Below, piece after piece: positions 5,779 to 11,399 of a DNA stretch of 11,399 bases. Under the pieces are notes generated by a model. That model did not search any database and was not told the DNA's origin. It worked only from the letters and a program-made list of their open reading frames with translations. The stretch's first letter is position 1, and every line of letters begins with the position of its first letter. This stretch comes from Deltaproteobacteria bacterium. Lineage in GTDB: Bacteria > Desulfobacterota_B > Binatia > UBA9968. The DNA is taken from positions 1 to 11,399 of the forward strand of contig VBKY01000382.1 in the NCBI GenBank assembly GCA_005879255.1, in the 5' to 3' direction. Position numbers and translations under genes: made by a program.

Positions 5779-8700
5779 TTATAGCATTCGTTGATTGATG
5801 CAAGGCAAAAAGGTCGGCGGCGCTACCGTAAGAAACCGTTCGTTGTAGAACGGGTCAAAGACGATCTCTGCAGCCCACTTCTTCTGATACGATGCGCCCT
5901 CGTCCGGATCGAGTGAAGCGACCCGAGACTGTGATTCCATGTGAATTAGTTCGACATTCGGTGCATACACTACCCAACGCCCCTGCCGCTGGACCTTCAT
6001 ACAGAAGTAAACGTCATTGTAGATTACAGCGAACTCTTCACTGAATCCCCCGACCTCTCGATAGACTGTCGTCGGCGTCATCATGCAGGCACCCGTCACC
6101 GCGGAGTAGTTGCGCACCCCGCACGTGCTAAAAAAATAGCCGGCGTCGTTTCTGGGAAACAGGCGTCTCACATGATCTGGCTCTCCGAAGTTTACGACAA
6201 TCCCTACGTGTTGGGTTTGTTCGTCAGGATAAAGAAGCTTTGCGCCGACAACACCGACGTGCGGCTTCTCAAAGTGTTCGATCAGTCTCTCGATCCATGA
6301 GGGAGTAAGAATTTCGATGTCATCGTTCATCAGCAGCAATAGTTCACCCTTCGCGATGGATGCCCCGAGATTCAACTTCTTGGCTATATTGACGATCGGA
6401 CTGGAATAGGTGATCCGCCGACATTCGGCTTCCGCGAGCGCGCGCAGTTGGCTGGGCGAAAGATCCCCGTTGTCGACGACGATGATCTCGATGTTGTTGT
6501 ACGTCGATCGTTCGCGAATCTGGCGGATCACATTTTCGATAAGGTTGATCCGGCACTCTCCTCTTTTGACGATTTTTCCCGCCGTCGGAATGACCACGGA
6601 GACAAGCGGGGAACCTCTGAGATCGAGCCGGATTTCGTAACATCCCTTGTGCAATTCATGCTCGCGGACGGACCCCCGGCGACCCGTGCGACTCAGTCGC
6701 CCCGAGAGCGCGGCAATGTCTAGATTGGCCGCATTGGCCGACGCTGCTTCTCCCTCCCTGCGGCTCTCGACGACGTGGCCAAGGATCTTCGCAATATGCA
6801 GCACCTTTGTCGTGCGCTCCGTGAATCGGAGAACGAAGTCGTACACGTGGGCCTTATCAAAGCAGCCGCGCGCAACCGTCGTGCGATAGCATGCTGGAAA
6901 TCCGATGTAGTTAAACGTCTCTAGATAGTCGGGGCTCCAACTTGGTTTGTAGAACGGATCGCTCCGAACGCCGGAGGCGCTACAGGAGTCCTCGTCACCG
7001 TAGACCAGATCAATATCCGGGTACTGGTTGATCGCGCTGGCAAATTCATAGAGCGCGTTTACGGCAAGCCGCGGCCCGCTCTGAATGAAGACAATGAAGT
7101 CTCCCCGAATGTCGGAGAGCGACGTATCTTTCAGTCTTTTCACGTCGTCGGGCAGGGAGGATGCGAATTGAGCGTCTACATCCGAGAGAACGCTCACCTC
7201 GCAATGGGGATATAACTGTTTCCGAATCGACCGCATCGTATCTTCCAGGCCGATGACTCCTGGCCTCGCGTCGACGATAACGGTGAATACAGGCTTATAT
7301 AACATCACGTCGATATGACGCCTGATATCGGGAAGCTCTGCTTCCAGTTGCTTCTGTTCTAGACGTACCCAGGCCTTGTATGACAATCGAGGCTCTGCTC
7401 GTTGCGCGCGACTCTTCCCTGGTATGCGGAGCAACAGCGCCCGGCGAATGGTCGTCCAAACGCCGTCGGCGCCTTTCACTTCAATCCGCATCCGATGGAT
7501 GCCAACCGGAAGCGCAATCACGCTGGCGAAGCCTGTGTCCTGAGGGAGTTCACACGCGGCGCCAAAAGCCCGCTGCACATCTTCTCGTTGCTGCGGGCGT
7601 GGGCGGTGCAACGTTTTACCGATGACAATTCTCACTTCCGCAGCTGAACCAGTTCCTAGGTTGACGGCCCAACCCGACACGAGACATGAATCTTTCACGA
7701 TATTCACGAGCCAGATGGGTTTGTCGATATGGAAACGGAGACGGCTTTGAGCAAGACTTTTTGCCGCCTTGGTTTCAGCTAGGGCATGATTCACACGCTT
7801 GATCTGATCCCCAACGGTTCGCAGCGGTCGGGTCACACGCCAACTTGTCGAGTTCTGGTAAACTTGGACGGCTTGGCTAAGATTTGCGATCTGTTCGTCA
7901 CGAATAGAGATAGCCTTGACGAGCTTGACAATCTGTTCATCTCGCTCAGACACAACTCGGCTGAGATCGGTGATCTGCCCATGGAGTTCAGCCACGGCTT
8001 GGTTGATGCTGGCCATCGGACTATCGCGCTTAGCTAATTCCTTGTTACGAAACAAAGGCGCCTTCCCCAACTGCACGAAAAACTCAAGTTCGTTCGGCTC
8101 GCAAGGTCGAAGGCTCAACAACTCGAAGTCCGTTAGCCCATATTCCCGGAGTCCTGAGAACAGGAAAGCGAACTCACTATCAGTCACGGTGTTGCAATGA
8201 ACATCGATATAATCGCTCCCGCTTAGCGCGGCCTGTGCATACTGAAGCGTCGCTTTCTTTGGCCCAGGCGCTTCTAATGCCCAGGGATTGCATGTCCCGG
8301 CCCAAACCGCGCCGGCATCAACCACTCGCCAGTAGTAATTCTGGTCGAAAACGTTGCTAAACGTAGGTCGCTTCCTCTCAGTATAATAGGCTTCCAGCCA
8401 TTCGCCGAGAGAAGTCTGCGGGCGGATAACGTCGAAGGTATAGCGCCGGTCGGGAATGATGAGCGATAGCCTGCCGCCTGGATTGAGCAGCGCGTACATT
8501 TCCTGAAGCCATAGCACGGGGTTGGGGACATGCTCGAAAACGTGGGAGGCAAGGATATAGTCGAATCGCTCATCAGTAATAAGATCGAGTATCCCGGTGT
8601 CATTTCCGACGACATAATCCACGTCGACAATATCCTCGGACCGTACGTTGGGATCACCTGCAAATCGTGATCGCAATGCTGCCGTGCTGTCATGGTCAAC

Positions 8701-8826
8701 ATACTTCACCCGGTAACCCTCACGCTTGTCAACAATAGGTTGAGATAGAGGGCCGATCTCTAGGCCCACCATGACGCAGGGGTCTATTCCTTCAAGAGCA
8801 ATCTTGCGCCGGCGGATAGGTTCCAT
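5779..8826 (-). CDS. Multidomain methyltransferase / tandem GT2 glycosyltransferase
   Basis: This 1015-residue chain has five parts. Residues 20-135 form a class I SAM methyltransferase: GLEIGPLSQP, YVDHD, FDYILASHVFEHVPNP and LLNPGGRLSLIIPDRR. Residues 268-325 are a coiled coil of 14-residue repeats ending in STSWRVTRPLR (326-336), a motif common in polymer glycosyltransferases just before their catalytic part. Residues 371-465 look beta-rich, with VSGWAVN (383-389) and GFASVIALPVGIHRMRIEV, like carbohydrate-binding-type modules in such proteins. Residues 512-660 are a GT2 domain that keeps YGDEDSC and PFYKPSWSPDYL but shows IQSGP where LDHDD-like metal binding is expected. Residues 739-970 are a normal GT2 domain: VSVVIPT, IEIIVVDNGD, NDDIEI and VELIHMES. 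It probably assembles and methylates a surface glycan at the cytoplasmic membrane. The start ATG has only a distant AAGG. Domain calls are firm; sugars are unknown. Confidence 0.88.
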   Translation of the reverse strand: MEPIRRRKIALEGIDPCVMVGLEIGPLSQPIVDKREGYRVKYVDHDSTAALRSRFAGDPNVRSEDIVDVDYVVGNDTGILDLITDERFDYILASHVFEHVPNPVLWLQEMYALLNPGGRLSLIIPDRRYTFDVIRPQTSLGEWLEAYYTERKRPTFSNVFDQNYYWRVVDAGAVWAGTCNPWALEAPGPKKATLQYAQAALSGSDYIDVHCNTVTDSEFAFLFSGLREYGLTDFELLSLRPCEPNELEFFVQLGKAPLFRNKELAKRDSPMASINQAVAELHGQITDLSRVVSERDEQIVKLVKAISIRDEQIANLSQAVQVYQNSTSWRVTRPLRTVGDQIKRVNHALAETKAAKSLAQSRLRFHIDKPIWLVNIVKDSCLVSGWAVNLGTGSAAEVRIVIGKTLHRPRPQQREDVQRAFGAACELPQDTGFASVIALPVGIHRMRIEVKGADGVWTTIRRALLLRIPGKSRAQRAEPRLSYKAWVRLEQKQLEAELPDIRRHIDVMLYKPVFTVIVDARPGVIGLEDTMRSIRKQLYPHCEVSVLSDVDAQFASSLPDDVKRLKDTSLSDIRGDFIVFIQSGPRLAVNALYEFASAINQYPDIDLVYGDEDSCSASGVRSDPFYKPSWSPDYLETFNYIGFPACYRTTVARGCFDKAHVYDFVLRFTERTTKVLHIAKILGHVVESRREGEAASANAANLDIAALSGRLSRTGRRGSVREHELHKGCYEIRLDLRGSPLVSVVIPTAGKIVKRGECRINLIENVIRQIRERSTYNNIEIIVVDNGDLSPSQLRALAEAECRRITYSSPIVNIAKKLNLGASIAKGELLLLMNDDIEILTPSWIERLIEHFEKPHVGVVGAKLLYPDEQTQHVGIVVNFGEPDHVRRLFPRNDAGYFFSTCGVRNYSAVTGACMMTPTTVYREVGGFSEEFAVIYNDVYFCMKVQRQGRWVVYAPNVELIHMESQSRVASLDPDEGASYQKKWAAEIVFDPFYNERFLTVAPPTFLPCINQRML
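7855..7980 (-). repeat. Three 14-codon units encoding the coiled coil
   Basis: Residues 283-324 of the multidomain protein split into three consecutive 14-residue (two-heptad) units beginning GQITDLS, EQIVKLV and EQIANLS, with RDEQI at both internal joins. At DNA level these are three 42-base units that have diverged but keep CAGAT at the same place. A weaker fourth unit may precede them (NQAVAELH). They are consistent with internal duplication and an oligomerising or spacing rod. Confidence 0.6.
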
Positions 8827-8941
8827 AGATCGTTATGCCTTAAAAGGACTCACATCAACTTAATCCGGCGGGTGCCGTTCGTAAAATCACGGTGCCAGGT
8901 CCATCACCCAATATGGTTCCTTCATGTTCTTAATCTAAATA

Positions 8942-9718
8942 TCAATGGCGATGGGTATTTAGAATCATCACATCTTGACCATCTTCAGGCTCTGAAAAAA
9001 AACCACTCCAAGCTCCTCGCAAAAAATCACGATTCAACTCTAATCCCGCATCCTTAATCATGGCGTGGAGAGCATCTCGCGTGTATGCAATAGCACCTAA
9101 TGGAAATGCAGGGTCATTTATAAAACAACCTTCTGCCAATAAGTGCTCGAACGTGAGATTAAAAGGCGTTAAATTCGTCCTGCGCGCAGAATTTAGAATC
9201 ACATCATCAACAATAAATACCGTTACATAGGTCAGCCCGTCACTTTTTAATACTCGACGAAATTCATTTAAATAATGGCGAATATCATTTTCATACAGAT
9301 GCGTGAAAACCGACCATGCGATTATGCGATCGATGGATTGATCTGAAACGGGTAGTTTGATGTCAGCTGTCTTTATCGTTCCGTTTGGGTTATGGAGCTG
9401 ATCCGCAACATCGTAATGAATAAAGTCAAAGTTTTTGTATCTCGCTTTTAGATTTTTATTACAAAAGTCAATCGAAGGTTTAATGATATCCACCCCCAGA
9501 TACTTCCCGTTTTCAGAAAGAAGCTTCGTCAGCGGGATCGCATCTCGGCCAATGCCACATCCTATTTCAAGGATTGACTGATCTGGAGATATTCCGATAA
9601 ATTTTTTTAAATTACTTATGTGCGCATCAGCTATTGCATCAAAAGTCTCAACCCCTCCCCCCGTCATATTTAAAAGGTCGATTGGAATATCAAACTCATA
9701 AAATCTATGCGTATCCAT
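8942..9718 (-). CDS. Class I SAM-dependent methyltransferase
   Basis: This 258-residue protein has a standard class I SAM fold: motif I ILEIGCGIGRDAIPL (49-63), the acidic end of strand two in YLGVDIIKPS (73-82), FIHYDVAD (99-106), and motif IV-like IDRIIAWSVFTHLYEND (129-145), followed by LNEFRRVLKSDGLTYVT (150-166). It probably methylates a sugar hydroxyl or other group on a surface glycan or its precursor; the substrate is not visible. I start it at the ATG 9716-9718, which has AAAGGA seven bases upstream; a longer reading to 9796 would add 26 residues with no family resemblance and different composition. The gene is visibly richer in A+T, with many AAA, AAT and ATT codons, than the glycosyltransferase downstream, suggesting separate acquisition. 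If the CDP-sugar is vinelose-like, this would be a candidate for its 2-O-methylation, but that is speculation. Confidence 0.85.
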   Translation of the reverse strand: MDTHRFYEFDIPIDLLNMTGGGVETFDAIADAHISNLKKFIGISPDQSILEIGCGIGRDAIPLTKLLSENGKYLGVDIIKPSIDFCNKNLKARYKNFDFIHYDVADQLHNPNGTIKTADIKLPVSDQSIDRIIAWSVFTHLYENDIRHYLNEFRRVLKSDGLTYVTVFIVDDVILNSARRTNLTPFNLTFEHLLAEGCFINDPAFPLGAIAYTRDALHAMIKDAGLELNRDFLRGAWSGFFSEPEDGQDVMILNTHRH

Positions 9719-9725
9719 TCTTACA

Positions 9726-9731
9726 TCCTTT
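9726..9731 (-). promoter_or_regulatory. Ribosome binding site fixing the methyltransferase start
   Basis: AAAGGA on the minus strand lies seven bases before the ATG at 9716-9718. It supports that start over longer readings from the upstream GC-richer stretch. Confidence 0.7.
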
Positions 9732-10047
9732 GATAGCCCCGCGTTGCGAGCATCCAACCGGGCACAATGTACTGGCCCTGCGCATATTCCAAGCATCGCA
9801 GCATGGCACCCATTATGCCCAGAGGTTGAGGCTCTACAACATCGGTCGCACCCCAGAGCGCTTCTGTCTTAACACGACTGTGTCCCAGGGTGTACTCGGA
9901 GATTGGACCGTGCACCACGATTACCCATTGAGCCGCGCCTATCGTCTGTTTCCCACCCTGACCGAACTGAGCCAACTTCTCGTACTGATGGTTCGCGATG
10001 CGGTATCTTTAGGTCATCTAGATCTGATTTTTCTCCTTATTATAGAA

Positions 10048-10076
10048 ATTATATCGAAAGAGATACTTCGTGAAAA
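10048..10076 (-). promoter_or_regulatory. Candidate sigma-70 promoter, minus strand
   Basis: On the minus strand a perfect -10 box TATAAT (10048-10053) is preceded by exactly 17 bases and a -35 box TTTTCA (10071-10076), which matches four of six consensus positions. A second TATAAT-like run (CTATAATAAGG) follows a few bases on. Predicted transcription starts near 10041 and would run into the methyltransferase at 9718 and on through the glycosyltransferase and CDP-sugar genes. It lies just after the lipoprotein stop. AAGGAG at about 10036 precedes no adequate start codon. Confidence 0.55.
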
Positions 10077-10083
10077 TTCCTAG

Positions 10084-10611
10084 TTAATTATTCTTGGTGA
10101 GTAATATTTGTTTAACTACAATGCTTCCAGCTCCGCTGCTAGTGACGCGAAATTCGTAAAGCAAGTTGTTATTCTTATTAGACGGAACTTTAAATGAGAG
10201 CTCTACCGCCTGTTCTATTTTGCTCGCAGTAAAGATGACATCTGTAGGTTTCAGCACTTCAACAACATTACGTGCTTTATCGATAACAGTGAAGTCAACT
10301 GTGGCTGCGACCACATTAGCAGGGCCACTAAGATCAAAGTAAAATTTTACGGCATAAGACCCCTCTTGAAGGGGTAAATACGGGCCAAAGAGAACCAAGC
10401 CTTTTTTGCCTGGGGTTACTACAATTTTTTTGATTCCACCTGTTTCGTCATAAGTACCAACGCCTATTAACGCTTTGTTAGACAAGTCAATAGCGAGTTT
10501 TTTATTTTGATTTAATTCGGTAATGGCAGGATTGGTTTGGTTATCGTCGGCCGACTTTTGACATCCGATTAGGAATGCGAATACAGCAACAACTAATAAA
10601 TATTTCTTCAT
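10084..10611 (-). CDS. Lipoprotein with predicted beta-sandwich domain
   Basis: This encodes a 175-residue protein of unrecognised function. The N-terminus MKKYLLVVAVFAFLIGC is a typical signal peptide II with lipobox LIGC and lipidated Cys17; position +2 is Gln, which does not predict inner-membrane retention, so outer-membrane placement is likely. The mature part has a polar linker (18-36), then alternating hydrophobic strands. VLFGPYLPLQEGSYAVKFYFDL (in residues 73-94) resembles the beta-sandwich or sugar-binding-like domains that appear in some polysaccharide-cluster glycosyltransferases, but this is pattern memory, not proof. I use the ATG at 10609-10611 because it gives the signal peptide and has GGAG five bases upstream; an in-frame ATG 36 bases earlier would hide it. 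It is AT-rich and Lys/Asn-rich, unlike the glycosyltransferase upstream. Roles in exporting, anchoring or binding the glycan are possible. Confidence 0.8.
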   Translation of the reverse strand: MKKYLLVVAVFAFLIGCQKSADDNQTNPAITELNQNKKLAIDLSNKALIGVGTYDETGGIKKIVVTPGKKGLVLFGPYLPLQEGSYAVKFYFDLSGPANVVAATVDFTVIDKARNVVEVLKPTDVIFTASKIEQAVELSFKVPSNKNNNLLYEFRVTSSGAGSIVVKQILLTKNN

Positions 10612-10614
10612 GAT

Positions 10615-10620
10615 CTCTCC
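10615..10620 (-). promoter_or_regulatory. Ribosome binding site of the lipoprotein gene
   Basis: GGAGAG on the minus strand ends three bases before the ATG at 10609-10611 (GGAG core five bases away). It supports the start that exposes the signal peptide. Confidence 0.65.
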
Positions 10621-10662
10621 ATAGGTGATCTTGAATTTCCATTGCATTATTCAACGCAGAAT

Positions 10663-10680
10663 ATGGCCTGATCGGGCCAT
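10663..10680. repeat. 6-bp GC-rich inverted repeat between genes
   Basis: ATGGCC (10663-10668) and GGCCAT (10675-10680) are exact reverse complements around a 6-base loop, in the 193-base gap between the glycosyltransferase stop and the lipoprotein start. There is no T-run on either side. It may be a weak attenuating hairpin or a dyad; chance is possible at this length. The rest of the gap (10612-10804) shows no further feature I can support. Confidence 0.3.
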
Positions 10681-10804
10681 CTCTCAGTGCCATTCCCAGA
10701 AGCCCACTGTTGTTCCGGGTAATTTTTAGCTCCTCGTGCTTACGACGCTTTGGGGTTTAAGTGCCAAGGCATAGAGGCCAGCATTCTCGCAATCAACTTG
10801 AATA

Positions 10805-11399
10805 TCAGTCGGCGGAGAAAAAGTTCACCTTTCCGAACTTGCGAGAATCGGTCACCAGGTAACGTGCGTAACCCGGGTCAACGGCGATACGGTTGGCATA
10901 TTTCGCGGCGATGGTGGCACGCATCGCTACATCGCTCGAACCCACGGGGAACGTGAACGGACGCCGCCGCGTCGCCGACATGCGGGGCGTATACGCGGTG
11001 CGAATACCGTGCTCGAGGCAGCGCAGGCAAAACTCGATCCCGTAAAGCGCGTCGTCGCTATCAACGGACTTTAGACCGCCGCACTGTTTCATGACGTCGC
11101 CCCGGACCAATACGAATCCCGAATGGGCGGCCGTCAGATGCCGCCGGATGTATCCGATGGCATTGTAGGCAGTATCTAGCGGCTGTCCGGGACAAGGCGT
11201 TCCGAAAAACCCATCCAGACCCGCAAAATATCCGATAGAAGCGATCATTCCCTGCTCGGTCAGGATCGGACCGGTCACCACGCCGGTATCAGTGTCCAGT
11301 TCCAATGTGCCAAGCGCATCCCATAGCCAGCCGGAATCTGTAATGCGGACGCTGCAGTCGATTACCGCTTTCGCGAATGCGCCAGCCGGCACCTCCGAT
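10805..11399 (-). CDS. GT2 glycosyltransferase, C-terminal part (5' end outside window)
   Basis: The reading frame is open to the right edge, so the gene starts beyond the window; the 197 codons visible end at TGA (10805-10807). A GTG at 11390-11392 preceded directly by GGAG is not a credible start because the spacing is absent and the frame continues upstream. The visible part matches the second half of family 2 glycosyltransferases: VVTGPILTEQGMIASIGYFAG, then AHSGFVLVRGDVMKQCGGL (the SGA-M-V-R followed by GGF-like pattern), then LYGIEFCLRCLEHGIRTAYTP (the D-.-DLCLRL..G....Y.P pattern), and a tail with DPGYARYLV similar to DPFYNERFL in the 1015-residue protein. The nucleotide-sugar and DxD regions are outside the window, so activity and sugar cannot be judged. 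Confidence 0.8.
   Translation of the reverse strand, partial: SEVPAGAFAKAVIDCSVRITDSGWLWDALGTLELDTDTGVVTGPILTEQGMIASIGYFAGLDGFFGTPCPGQPLDTAYNAIGYIRRHLTAAHSGFVLVRGDVMKQCGGLKSVDSDDALYGIEFCLRCLEHGIRTAYTPRMSATRRRPFTFPVGSSDVAMRATIAAKYANRIAVDPGYARYLVTDSRKFGKVNFFSAD

Larger units (their letters stand above)
9719..10083 (-). other. Gene-poor segment with coding-like remnant, unidentified
   Basis: Between the lipoprotein and methyltransferase genes lie 365 bases without a gene I can defend. Bases about 10010-10083 are AT-rich and hold a promoter. Bases 9721 to about 10010 are clearly richer in G+C than either neighbour and open on both strands: an 84-codon minus-strand frame ends at 9721 (TTG start at 9975, containing IGAAQWVIVVHGP and LRCLEYAQG), and a plus-strand frame crosses the same bases. 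Neither has a good start, Shine-Dalgarno or recognisable family. It may be a fragment of a gene or insertion left by recombination. Confidence 0.3.

Noticed and set aside
9719..9796. N-terminal extension of the AT-rich methyltransferase.
   Set aside because: The extra 26 residues have no family resemblance and a different base composition, and the ATG at 9718 has its own Shine-Dalgarno.
9634..10083. 149-codon plus-strand ORF as a gene.
   Set aside because: Its first part is antisense to the clear methyltransferase gene, it has no Shine-Dalgarno and I recognise no family.

Overview
The window is a stretch of a surface-polysaccharide (O-antigen or capsule type) gene cluster from a Gram-negative bacterium, most likely a proteobacterium. 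The evidence is a set of nucleotide-sugar genes of the rfb type, several family 2 glycosyltransferases, and a signal-peptide-II lipoprotein. The species cannot be named from the sequence. Every gene I can support lies on the minus strand, so transcription runs from high to low coordinates. No tRNA, rRNA, CRISPR array or intact mobile element is visible.

Right end (8942-11399, read first): the C-terminal part of a family 2 glycosyltransferase enters from beyond the window. It is followed by a small AT-rich lipoprotein gene, a 365-base stretch without a convincing gene but with a good minus-strand promoter, and an AT-rich SAM methyltransferase gene.

Middle (4895-8826): a 1015-residue multidomain protein combines a methyltransferase, a coiled coil made of 14-residue repeats, a beta-rich domain, a degenerate GT2 domain and an intact GT2 domain. 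It is followed, in the same frame and after one stop codon, by another glycosyltransferase gene that is broken by a one-base frameshift.

Left (283-4835): five tightly packed genes, each overlapping the next by 1 to 4 bases at stop/start junctions, form what looks like a complete pathway to a CDP-activated branched sugar. The steps are glucose-1-phosphate cytidylyltransferase (rfbF), CDP-glucose 4,6-dehydratase (rfbG), an RmlC-type epimerase, a TylC3/NovU-type sugar C-methyltransferase with a zinc motif, and an SDR presumed to be the 4-ketoreductase. The order matches the logic of the dTDP-noviose and dTDP-mycarose pathways but on a CDP carrier. I therefore infer a CDP-6-deoxy-C-methyl-hexose, for example one related to the CDP-vinelose reported from Azotobacter vinelandii. 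The glycosyltransferases would transfer such a sugar into a surface glycan, and the two other methyltransferase domains could add further decorations.

The leftmost 282 bases hold a perfect 9-bp inverted repeat just after the last gene, and a strong Shine-Dalgarno followed by only a 14-codon ORF; nothing else is recognisable there.
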